Assembly: GCF_003254395.2 (NCBI RefSeq)
Contig: NC_037649.1
Coordinates: forward strand, 3,815,032-3,879,031
DNA length: 64,000 nt
Reading direction: 5' to 3'
DNA from: Apis mellifera
Taxonomy: Eukaryota; Arthropoda; Insecta; Hymenoptera; Apidae
Each line of letters starts with the position of its first letter. Position 1 is the first letter of the stretch. The notes beneath the pieces are model-generated. The model was not told where the DNA came from and searched no databases. It worked only from the letters and a program-made list of their open reading frames with translations. Both the position numbers and the translations under genes were made by a program. This document shows, in pieces, positions 1 through 12,385 of the stretch.

Positions 1-3000
1 ATATTTTATTTAATATAACAATATTTATATATATTTTTTTTTATAATAATTAATGTGTTGTATAAGCTAAGATTGATAAAATATTAAACGCGTAGATCCA
101 ATAGAGATAAGTGATTTTATTTTTATATCTCATTATATATCTGTTTTTATTTTTATATATATGTTTTTAAGCAACTGATATATATTTTCTTAAATATGTA
201 CACATAGAATGAAATATTCGAATATTATTTTTATGAAATCCTGCAAATCATTATTATATTTGATTAATATTTGTTTTTATATATCGTAAAATTAACTTAA
301 AATTAAGAAGTTAATATTCATAAATTCATTCATAAATGAGAAATTAATAAAAACAAATTTATTTTTTGTCTGTATTTTTTTATTCTCTTTTTTATTTTTT
401 TTTTTTAATTAATAGTCACGAAAAAATAATATTTAGGCACATCAAATACTATTTTATATAATTATTTTTAATATATCTTAAAGAATTTTTATTTCAATTA
501 ATAAATTTATTTACTATATTTTAATAAATAAATATCTTTCATTATATTTTTACTATTTTTTTTATTATATTTATACATAAAAAAAACTAAAATCTTTAAA
601 TATTATTTCATTTCAGTAGAATTATTTCAATATATATTTCAATATTTATTTTCAAAATTTTTTACTTGAAATATATTTCAGTATTAATTATATTAAAGCA
701 TATATTGAATTCGTTTCGAATTCAAATTTGGAATTGAAATTTTTTTGATTTTGAGAAACTAAAATAAAAAATAAAATGAAAATTTATCTTTTTATTAAGA
801 TTTTTATTTAGATTAATATATATTTTTTTTTAAATAATAATTTAACAAGATTAAAATCAGTAACTTTTCTTTCAGAAACTAAAGAAAAGTGTAATAGAAA
901 TAAATAATTTTAATTAATAATAATAAAAAACAATTATTTCTTATTTTAATAAAAAAAATATTTTAAGATATAAAAAGAATACCTAAAAGGAATTATCAAT
1001 TTTTTTATTATTGTAAATTATAAATCATAAAATTAATAAAATATAAAAATATAAAATATAAAAAATTCTTACATTATATATAAAATAAACAATTATAGTT
1101 ATAATTATTAAATTAAAATAATCGTATAATAATAATTTGGCTCTTCATAACAATGAATTACGCCAAATATTAAGATCACTCATAATAACATGATTTGCAT
1201 CTCTTCCTAAGTAGATTACTCTAATCTCGACTAACGACAGATCCAATTTGCAGTGTTAAGTCCGTAATACTGCAAAACTACTACTACACATTGTATTGAG
1301 GTTAGAATATGAATTGTTCATATCTTTTTTTTTCTTTTTTTGTTATTTAATCCTCTTGAAATAAATTTTTCTTTTAGCAATACTAATATAATGAATGTAA
1401 TAAATTAATAATAAAATAAATTTAATTTCATTATATATTAGAATAGAGAATATTAATAATCTTATCTCAATAGTATCAGAAAAATTGTAATAACTTTAAA
1501 ATTTATGTAATATTTAAATTAGGATATAATGTCCTATTATTCTCGAAAGAATAAAGTGATTTTTTATTTAAAACAATTGTTATAATACTTTAAAATAAAA
1601 TCAAATGAAATAATCTTTGAGAATCATAGAGAATCATAAAGAATTCAATGAAGTTCTTTAATTTTTTTTAATTTTATATAAAATAATAAATATTAATTTG
1701 TAAAAAATTTATAAAAAAAAATATAAAAAATAAAAATAAAAATTATAAAAAACAAATAATATAATTCTTTATTTTTATATTTCTTTTTAAATTTAATTTG
1801 TAATTTTAATTTTTCTAAATCTTTATTTGAAATATAAATAAATTAATAACATTATGTATGATAAAAAATGGAAACAGGAAAAAAATGATTGAATTAAATT
1901 TAATACATGAAAATAATATCTATATTTTTATTTTGTTTTTTTATCTATTTTTATAAATAGATATTACAATATTCTTTTTATTCTACAAATTACAATTATT
2001 TTTATATTTTTATTCTTACAAATAAATATCTATAATATCTCTTTTAATAAGAATTATTTAAAATAATTCATAACATTTAATTCATATATTACTTATTATA
2101 TTTATCTTTATAATATTATTAAATATTAATAATATACATAATATATTAAACATAATATATTAAACATTTAACATTTATATTAACATTTATGTTATTAATA
2201 AAGATTTATCCCTTATAAAAAAAATCATATATATGTATAATTATTTATAATTATCTTCTACCATAAAACACTGATTTTTGCATTGTCTATATTATATCAT
2301 GTTATCAAAAATAAATATTAGAAGATATTGATTTTGAATACATATTATCCATTTATTTCTGATCCAGTCTTACAATATTATTTTATTAAATATCTTTTTA
2401 TATGAATTCTGAAATCTAATAGATAATTATATTATATTATTAAACTAATAGATAAGTTATAGTAATAATAAATAGATTATTCTTCTTTAACGGCCTGTAT
2501 GTGTCATCTAAGTTATTCTCTTTATGAAGAGAAAATAATATATCAAATATATAATAATCAAATATATATAATATATAAAATAAATATATATAATATATAA
2601 AATATATAAATATCAATTTTGCATATAAAATATATAAAATAAACAAAAATTTATTTATAAATATGGATTCTATATATTTTTTATCTTGAATATATTTCAA
2701 CATTCTTTAATTTTTTCTTTAATTTTTCTTTTTCTTTAATTTATTTCAACTTATAAAAAATATTTTCAGAAAGATTTTCATTTTCATTTTGCAAGTTATT
2801 TCTATTACCACATGTGTATATTAAATGGATTGTATGATTTTCTTGTTTTTCTCTACTTCATTATTTCACAGGTTTTTGAAATTCTCTTTCGTTTGTTCCT
2901 TTGTCTATGCCTTTCATTTGTTTCTTGTCTATATCTTTTCTTCAGCTTTAATTTGATCTTTTGTTTTTGGATTACCAATATTTATTTTGATATTTTATCT

Positions 3001-5640
3001 TCGAATATTCATTATATAATTCCAGATAAATTATTTATTTTTGATATATAATCATATGTACTATTTCCATAATTTTTCTTATTTGCTCATTTTCTCTTAA
3101 TTTTTTTCTTCTGGATTTTCCTGATGCTCTTTTTCAAAAATTTATTTCAATTGATTTCGGTACTTTTTCTATACTTTGATTCATATAAATAATAATTTAT
3201 TTTAATATAAAAAATTAAAATTAAAAATAAATTTAAGAAAAACTGAATATGAATGTACGTATAAGAGAAAAATATTAATAATTATTATTAAAAAATTAAA
3301 TAAGTATAAAACAATAATGGAAACAAATATCTAAAAATAAGAATATTAAAGATTAAAAATATTAAATATTATAATCAAAGAAAAAAACAATTGAAAGAAA
3401 GATCCATTTTTATTTTTTAAAATAAAAATATTACTAACAACAATTTAAAATTATATTTTTTTCTTTAATAATTAATTTCTTTCTTTAAATGAAGCATGTT
3501 ATATCATTTGCTGGTAGATGTCATTAGTATTAAATATAAAAGTCATTACCAATTTATGTGGTTAATTAACCAATAGATGGACATAGTATAACCTTTTTCT
3601 CTCATTCAGCAAACATTTTCTTTGTAATAAATCGACCAGATTCGCAATTTATCTTTCGAAAGTGTCTAAATGAATTTCTCGAACGAAATACATTGTTGAT
3701 TTTCCGACGATAATTCCAACCAACTTCTCCGCTATTCTCCATTCTATCGGAGTTTCTTGGGATTCGCACGTTTTAATTGTTATAAATCTGTCCCACGTCA
3801 CCGTGAGAGCTCTATGAGAACGAGAAAGCGTGTTTTCCTTCGATTTCTCTCGCCATCAATTGTTTCTCTACTATTATTCAAGTTGCTTTCGAATATAATA
3901 CTCGAGAGATGCAATTAAAATACATAAATCGAAGTTTCTTCCCGCCTTTTGTGAAAGATAAAAATTATAATATAAATAAAAAAAAAATGTTTAAGAAGAA
4001 ACAATTTAGAAAGAAAAATTAATGAAATTAAAGTTGTCTATTATAATACAAGATTTTGCACTCTCTTTTTCTTTTTGTTTCTTTTCAATTTTTCATACTA
4101 TTCCATTTTTATTTTTCTATTTTCTTTTTTTTAAATTCATTTATTCTTTCTCAACTCTGTGTACATTTCTTCATTAAGTATTAACAAGAAATTCAATCAC
4201 CGATTTTTAATACCAGTCTCAATCAATATTAATTCTGTTTACAATATTTCTTTTTTATTTACATTTTTCAGTCTCCCATAATTTCTTCTTACATATGTAA
4301 AATTATCTTTAGATATACTCAAATGATTATACTTTAAATTTAATTTTTAATAGTATTTAATTATATTATATTTTAATATAATTGTTAAATTGTTATTTAA
4401 ATATTATAATAATAAAATACATTATTTAGATTTAAATTTTTTAATTATTTTCATAAAAATATAAATTTGGATGATCATCCATAATATAGTAATAAATAAT
4501 TGTATTACTTATATTTTTTAATTCGTGTAATTAAAAAAATTTACTTGTTAATTTGAATATAATTAATTTTAAAAATTAATTAAAATTACATAAGAACCTG
4601 CAATGATTTTATTTTTTATTATTATTAAATTTAATTCTATAATAATTGTATAATGCTGAATACTATAAAATTAATTTGTAAATATATCATATAATAAAAG
4701 AATTATTATATTTATATTTATATTTTCGTATTTGAAAAAAAATTTTAATTATTTAATTTATTTAATTTATAATTATTTGTAATCAAATTATTAATTTAAT
4801 TAGTAACATAGATATAGAACTATATAAAATCAATATATCGAATTATGTATTTAATTTTAATATTAGTAAATATATAATGTTTAGTAAATATTATGTTTTA
4901 ATACATAATTATAATTTTATCGATAAAATATTGAATTATATAGATATTATAATTTAATTATAATATCCATCATAAAGATGGATCTATCTATTTTAAAATG
5001 TTTATGTTATATAATCTATCTACATATAAAATAATAACAAGTATTATTTCTAATTTAAATAAAATTAGTTTATTGTTAATCTAACATTTTGATAAGATTT
5101 GTAACATCATAAATAATTATAAATATTATTATCTATTATAAATCGATTTTGAATATTAAAATATTTACAAATGATAATATATAAACATTAATATATTCGT
5201 AGAACCTTTAGAAAATTGATTCTAGAAATCAAAACAAAACACAATACAAAAATTGGTATACAAACATTGTATAAAAATTCCAAGAACCATTCTATCTTCA
5301 TTACATCATTATTTTACTCTGTCTCTTCGTTTCACTTAAATTTAGTAGAAATTTAAATTGCTTAATAATATATAAATTTCAACCAAAATTTTTATATATC
5401 AACTTTTGTCTTTTATTTTATCCTTCAGAATCAAAGATGTATATATGAATGATTGATTAATATATACATTTTTTTTTTCATATTTATCATATCTTTCAAA
5501 TATATTTATGAATAAAAAAAAAACATCAATAAGTTAATATAAAATATAAATTTCTTAATATCTTTGATTTAATTTTGTTACTTAATCTTTGATAATTTGC
5601 TTAAATCTCTTTTAAATTATACAAAGAAAAAGTTAAAGTA
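1..5640. other. AT-rich intergenic DNA, no gene recognised
   Basis: The stretch is dominated by A/T homopolymers and low-complexity text, and I see no open frame with protein-like composition. The short frames at 2440-2703 and 2812-3051 are only A/T-driven Phe/Tyr/Ile strings. Two GC-richer islands interrupt it: about 1130-1320, which holds an exact ATTTGCAT octamer (POU-factor type) at 1193-1200, and about 3490-3930, with many CpG-containing words. These could be regulatory DNA or noncoding exons, but nothing in the sequence decides this. Confidence 0.5.
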
Positions 5641-5941
5641 ACAATCCGACAACTGGATTATACGAAGAACAACTTGTTTTGATCATCAAGGAGACTGCGA
5701 TTCAGCTACATGGTATTTGAAATTCATACAAAGCGAAGTCATGGCAGACCTGACCTACTTAAGACTAGTGAATACCACAACCCTATTTGGATTGGAACGA
5801 ATGTCTAGTCAACGATGTTCATTAAATTCACGTCTGATAGACAACAACAATGATGATTTAAAGGAAAGGATTTCGGTTATTCCATCATACCATTTCGTGT
5901 ATCTCGATTTATCATCTATTTCAGATTCGATTTTCCAGTAG
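5641..5941 (+). other. GC-richer island with a 98-codon open frame
   Basis: Reading + strand from the stop at 5639, the frame stays open for about 98 codons (5642-5941), ending TTTTCCAGTAG. Its residue mix is more protein-like than the surrounding A/T frames (Cys, Trp, Arg, Asp present; ends SSISDSIFQ). No family is recognised, and I see no clear acceptor or polypyrimidine tract before it and no partner exon. It may be an orphan exon, a decayed coding fragment or a conserved noncoding element. Confidence 0.2.
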
Positions 5942-7940
5942 ATCGATTAAATAATGATAGAAAGTTCGTCTCGAGGATAAGCGAAGATTATTAGAATTTA
6001 TCACAGTTTTTTCTTTCTAGAAGAAAAGTTTTCTTTTGAACAATGTTCAAAAGAAGATTTGTATTAATCACCGACCTTTTCATTGTAAGGGAATAATTGA
6101 AAGCTTTATAATAGAAGAAAGAAGCAAATCGATTTATAACGAAGAAACTAAAGTTTGAAAGAAATTTAAAAATATTTGTAAAATTATTGCTTATGATTTA
6201 AAATACTTAAAAAATTGATCACGTATCAGTACTTGGACTTTACAAAATTATTTTTATAAATTATTTTTATCTTAAAAAATAAATCATATCATTATTATCA
6301 AATAAATCATAAATTATTTTTATTGAAATGAATATTACAAATGATATAAAAATTAGAAAAAAATTAATTTAATTTAATAAATAATTACTTAATAAAAATT
6401 AAAACTAAATTAAATTGATTTAAATAATCAATTAATTAATTATTTAATCCATAATCAATTTAATATTTATGTATTTATTTATATTTATATAATTTAATAA
6501 TCTTAATAATCCTATATGCCTAATATCAATCATAATCATATCCTAAAAATAAAAATAAAAATATCATTGATTGTTCTCATGATATTATTTTAATATATTT
6601 CACTCCTTTTCACAAATATATTTGTTATTATATTTTATTATTATTTGTTTTTACTAAAAAAAATTACATCACTATTAATCACAATTTTTTTACATTTTTC
6701 TTATATTAGAGATATATTTCAATAATCCGGCATTTGATAAGCCGAAATTATCAGCCGAATTATCCCACTAAAATCAATAACTTATCAGATTATTGAAATC
6801 GTATTTTAATTAGCTGTCATCATATTGATAAATTTTCGTTTCAATTTTCTATAATTTTTTCGATGGATTCGGAATTATTTCCGATTTCTATTAAAATATA
6901 AAAAAATTAATTTTTATTAACAATAAATAATAATATAATTTATTATTATTTTATTAATTAAAAATATTATTTTTTTATTAGTTGCAGAAGAAAAGCAAGT
7001 CTGATTATTTCTGGAATAATTTGCAAAACAAAGAAAATATTTTCCAGGAAAAAATTAGTATTATACGATGCAATTAACAAAAATATTGAAAAAAAAATTA
7101 TTATTTTTGAAATATTTTCATAAATATAACAAAAAATCAATATTTATTATACATTTATATCTTAAATTTAATATATGATAAACAATTTTTATGCAATATA
7201 TAAAAATACATAAAAAAATTTTTCTTTTTTCGAACATCAAATTTTGTTTATATATTTTAACTTGTTTATATGTAAATGCTATCAGTTCATTGCATTTATT
7301 TTTACATGAACAGATCAAATTTGTTTTGAAAAAAATATTATCTGCAGTTAAACTTTTATTGCATTATGAAGGAAGAAATATTTTATAACGCTATTGAAAA
7401 TCATATTATCGCAAGATATAAATCGCTTGTTTTTTTATCGATATTTGCGTTTAGTTTACGATGTAGAATTTTATTTTGAGTTATATTATACGTAATAATT
7501 CAAAAACTGTCAAAAATGGATCCTTCTCTTGTTGCATGGTTTTCAATCGTGTGATGAATTGATATATAAAAATCTATCACGATCTTTTAACTCTCGATAC
7601 AAGATTTAGTACGTACTAAAAATTTCTTTGAAAGAAATAAATTAAAAACTGATAAAATTTTAAAATCAATAATTTTAAAATCAAAAATTAATAATAATCG
7701 AACAATAAATAGCGAATCTTTTTTAATTTATTTTAAAATTCAAATGTTGTGAAATAAGAAAGGTTTAATGAAATATAAAAAATGTAAATAAAAAATATAA
7801 ACAAAATATAAATAAACTTATAACAATTTTTATTTTTAAATTATACGAATAAAAAATATATATTTATTTGGAAATTAAAATTTAAAAATTACAATTGATT
7901 CAGCATTGACAGAGAATTGATAAATTCTAACAGATTAAAG
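5942..7940. other. AT-rich intergenic DNA
   Basis: No gene is recognised. The only notable structure is the palindromic GATA-rich block at 6717-6798, listed separately. Short frames at 7118-7388 on both strands are A/T-composition artefacts. Confidence 0.45.
6717..6798. repeat. Imperfect inverted repeat with clustered GATA motifs
   Basis: The left arm is TTTCAATAATC (6717-6727), a 7-nt bulge, then TGATAAG. The right arm is CTTATCA directly followed by GATTATTGAAA (6781-6798). The arms are exact reverse complements over 18 bases apart from the bulge, so the block can fold into a stem of about 18 bp. It carries three WGATAR-type motifs (TGATAA in the left arm, TTATCA in the loop, TTATCA in the right arm) and a fourth GATA core (TTATCC). 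The loop is GC-richer than its surroundings. Confidence 0.55.
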
Positions 7941-8530
7941 AAGTTCGTTCTCCTATTTTTTCGCGATGTTATATTAAATCGCATTCCATTTCGCTTGCGT
8001 TGTTCTTTTCACAGAATATGATCTGATATCAGAAACAGGATTTTATCAATCGTTATAAAAATCAAACAAAGCTTGTAAAAACTCGTCAGAAATAACGCAA
8101 CACTTTCCATGCCTTTTATCCATACGCGAAGATTCCAATTGCGCAAATAAATTAACTGGTTCCGTTCTTCCATTCGAATTCGTTCTTCCAATCGGTTCGA
8201 TCGCAAATTTGTTACCGTTAATTTGTCGACTACGATATCCTCGAGACAGCATCGCAACATTGTTCACAGATAAAAACGAGCAGTGTGAACGTCGACAATG
8301 GGTTGTCCGTGTCAAGGTTTATCTATGCGGTTGATAGTTGAGGTGGGTCCGGATCCAAATCGTCCCGGCATACGAGAGAATTTCGAAAATTCGCTATCAA
8401 TGACGCGACGCACGCGATAAGCCAAAACCACCGGCATAGTCTGGATGGCCGAGCAGTAAATTTTCAGTGTACCCCAGTGCAAACAAAACGTTTGATTTGT
8501 ATTGGGGCGGGGCAATTTTCGTGAAACGGA
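7941..8530 (-). other. GC-rich island with minus-strand open frames (possible coding or decayed exon)
   Basis: Composition rises to near 45% GC over about 590 bases, unlike anything nearby. On the minus strand an ATG frame runs 8515-8312 (67 codons), and a second frame, offset and overlapping its stop, runs 8315-8046 (89 codons, ending LQALFDFYND). A third minus frame lies at 8260-8009. The plus strand has a 40-codon ATG frame at 8298. I recognise no domain. Two adjoining frames on one strand could mean a frameshifted relic, two exons of an unrecognised gene, or chance within a CpG-rich regulatory island. Confidence 0.25.
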
Positions 8531-10370
8531 AGTTCTAGTTATGAGAAATCTACAAATATAATCGTCGACCTTCAGATTTCAATAGTAAATGTATTTATTT
8601 TTCTTAGAAAAAAGTAAGAAATCTTAAAAATATTCAATATATTTTTAATTTTGCGATTTTATAATTTTTATTTTTTTCAATTCCCTCCCTTTTTCAATTT
8701 TAATGATTCATATTTCATATTTTTATCATACTTAAGAAATATTTTTAATAGTAATAAAAATTTTAGTAATAAGAATAAATATTTTAATAATAAAACATTT
8801 GGATATAGAAAAATATATTGAAATGTTAAAAAAATTTTCTTAAATTGTAAAATATAAGATTTTTCTTCAAGAAGGTAAAAAGAATTTGTTACATTGTGAA
8901 AAATATCATATTATATATAATACAAATATGATATAAAATTCAAACTTTTATAAAGTTATAATTTTATTCATTTCTTTTTGTTCTGCTATTCAAAATTTAT
9001 TCAAATTTGAAATATATTCAAAAGTATTCGAATACAACTATCTTTGACAAAATATCTTTTAGTTACAAAATTATGTATAAATCTATATGATATAATAATG
9101 AAATAATCAATTGTAAATCGTATAATAAAAAAACACTTTTTGTTATTTGAAAAGTTTATATTAATTATCTATAATATAATATATAAATTATCTAATTATT
9201 TTAAATTATTAAGATTTTTTAAAATCTTTTTTAAAATTCAAATTATATCGAAAGATAGTTTAATTTAAAAAATATATTAATTCAAATTTTATAAATTTTA
9301 TTATATAAAACATAAGAAACACGTAAAACAATAATCTTCTGTTATACTTATCTTTCATAAATAAAGTTTTATAAAATTTAAATTAAAATATCTGTCTAAT
9401 TATTCTTAATCTTTTGATAAATCAAAATATTTCTTTTGAAACTACTTTTTATTTGAAAATTTTTTATGAATAATTCTATTGATATAAATAAAAATAATAA
9501 TACTTGGTAAATGATGATATAATGATAGATACTATATAAAAATATAATATAATAAATATTATTTTTAATTGTTAGTTATAATTAATCATAATATTGTTAA
9601 AATTAAATATCTCTTACAAATTAGATTTTACAATACTATAGATCTTACAATACTATAGAATTAGAATATTTGCAAACAATATTTTATAAATTTATTTTAA
9701 CTTTAAAAAGAAGAATTACAAAATTAAAACAGAACTTGATCTCTATAATCTGAAATTTACCTGTAAGTAAAACTTTCGATATCACTATCTTCAAAAAAAA
9801 GATAATCATAATAAATTATAAATACATATTTATAAATATATATGTTATTTTAAAAGAAAATTGATCTTTTTTGAAAAATCTGATCTTTATAAAAACTTGT
9901 GTATTGTATAGAATATAATGAATTATATGTAGAGTAATTTTTCAACGGAAAAATACATGAAATCAATTTTCAAATTTTCATTTTTTCATCATATTTTATA
10001 TATACGTTTTCATTATCAAATTTTTATAATAGAACAATAGAATTCTAATTATTTTATAGTTTAAAATTTTTATTTTGTACAATTTTATATTTAGAAAAGT
10101 AATATTACTTTAGGAATTAATTTCATTTTCTGGAAGCAATATTTGATTGATAAAAAAATTTTATAAAATATTATATAACTCATTATACATTCTTATAAAA
10201 TTTTCACATAAAATATAATTATTGTTGGATTTAATTAACACAATTTATTAGTTGAACTTTCATAAGAAATTTCTTTAACCGACTATAAATTTATAAAAGA
10301 TCCTGTTTAATTCAAAATGCAAACATGTTATTCTGGAATGTTAACGTATTCATAACATCGTAAATTAAGC
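8531..10370. other. AT-rich intergenic DNA, nothing seen
   Basis: Only low-complexity A/T text. No open frame, splice-bounded block or repeat structure that I can support. Confidence 0.4.
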
Positions 10371-10740
10371 GTGTTTTCATTTATGAGAGTATCAGATTTT
10401 CAAACGGAAGTCTCAACAAACGCAAATACACGGTGAGTAATAATTAGAAAAGTCAGTCGCCGAGGTATTTCCTTCTCATTAGTGGAACTAGTTTGTCATT
10501 GGCCCTCCACGTTTTCCCTCGTCTCAAGCGTACTCCCATAATTTCAATCCACCTGTCTACCGCGAACAGACAATTATCACGGTCGTTTAATACGAATTTC
10601 AGATCGTTCACCGTGCAACGAATAATACCGGAATCAGGCTTTTCATTAGACGTGACTGGATCTCTCTCCTCATTCGATAAACTGTTGTGAGTGGAAATAG
10701 GATTGTTTGTCACTTTGTTTCCCGTAATCTTCGCGTGTAA
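10371..10740. other. GC-richer island: minus-strand ORF and plus-strand splice-donor candidate
   Basis: The minus strand is open at 10713-10453 (86 codons, first codon GTG; it stays open further upstream without ATG). The C-terminal half is rich in Asp, Arg, Trp and Leu and ends LVPLMRRKYLGD before TGA, which looks protein-like, but I do not recognise a family. On the plus strand the same island has a consensus donor CG|GTGAGT with the exon edge at 10432, so it could instead hold a noncoding exon, for example of a far-upstream ANKRD50 leader. The two readings conflict, and I cannot choose between them. Confidence 0.25.
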
Positions 10741-12184
10741 TAAAGAATTGTGTAATAATATATTGGAATCATTGTAGAAAAATTTATCTTTTATAAATAA
10801 TTAATATACTTTTTTTAAACAATTGTAAGAAATTCTGATTATTAAAATAAAGAAAGTTTGTATAAAATTGTACATTCAAAACTTTTAATCTATAACTCTT
10901 TAATTTATGTAATAAGTAGTTAATATTTTTTAACATTTTCATAACCAATATTTATAACAATACTTTTTTTAAGCATTCTGATTATTAAAATATAAGAAAT
11001 ATATATAAAATTGTATATTTAAGATTTTTTATATATAATTTTTTAATTCATATATATGTAATTAAAATATGATCATATATTAAACATTTATATAGTTATA
11101 TATGATACTTTATATAGTGTTTAATTATCTGAATTCTAGTTGAATTTTTATTATTATTGTTAAATGTTATTTCACTTATGTGAATATATCTTTAAAATAT
11201 AAATATAAAGATATAATAAAAAATATAATTAAAATATAATAATATAATTAGAAATTGATACAAAATAAATAAAAAATTAATTCGTAAATATTAAATAACT
11301 ATTATATTAAGAAAATTGTTTTTAAATTTATAATATTTGACTATAATAGTACATAGCAATATTATTATGCATTTTAAAAAATTTATTATTATTTTATTAC
11401 ATTTTTATTTCAATTTTATGAAATGATATATGAATATGAATTTCTATTAATTAAATCAATAATTGAAATTAGATAAATTTTTATTATATGAGATGTATAT
11501 TTTAGCAAGTTCATAAAGATTGAATTTTACAAAAATAAAGTTAAAATTCAAACTTAATATTTAAATTAATAAAACAAAATCTGTTTTTTTCTTTCATTTT
11601 ACACATTATTATTACACAAAGAGTGATAAAAATCTAAATATAAAAAATATAACATATATATTTATATATTACATATATTTTTGAAATTGCATAATATTGA
11701 TTTAAATTTGATCTTGATTTAAATTAACAGTTTTAATTTAATTTAAACATTTTTATATTTTTAAAATTTCAATTTTTTTTTAGTTTTTCTTTATTACTTT
11801 TGCAAATATTTTCAAATTAAATAAAACATTTATAGGGAAATAATTGTGTCTAGCATCATTATATATTAATTACAATTTACAATACGATATAAACATCATA
11901 TGTTATTTATATTTGAATATAAAGAAAATGAATAGCAATAAAAATATGATGTAAAGAAATCTTAATAATGAATTTCTTCATATAATTATATATATTTTTT
12001 ATATAATTTTTCATATTCTTATCTGTTAATTTCTAAAACAATGTAATAGTGAAGAAGATTTATAAACTTCTAATTGCACTTTTAAATATTTAAAATTTCA
12101 TTCATATTCAGTGTATAGAGAATATTCGTATACACGCATTTTTAAAAAGTGAATTTCATAACTAAATATAACATAAAAATAAAC
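10741..12184. other. AT-rich intergenic DNA, nothing seen
   Basis: No open frame or structural signal above A/T background. Confidence 0.4.
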
Positions 12185-12385
12185 ATAAAAATTTAAATAC
12201 AAAATTGAAAATCATGATTTATTTATTAAATTAGAAGCAATTTAAATTTACGTTAAATGAAGCGAGACAAGAAAAAGATAGTTTTATACTTTATACTTCG
12301 TCATATCTATTTCTGTTTCGTTTTGTCTAACTTAATAAATAAGCTTCATCCACCATTTTTACATATTACTTTTGTGTACATTTCA
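12185..12385. mobile_element. MITE-like palindromic element, copy A
   Basis: Approximate edges. The left arm carries TTTATTTATTAAATTAGAAG and the right arm, read in reverse complement, GCTTATTTATTAAGTTAGAC. The interior has AAGCGAGACAAGAAAAAGAT answered by TTTCTGTTTCGTTTTGTCT, so the element is palindromic inside as well. It resembles copies B, C and D in layout and core words. It encodes no transposase; the 61-codon frame at 12257-12442 is a by-product. The most diverged of the four, with blurred ends. Confidence 0.5.
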
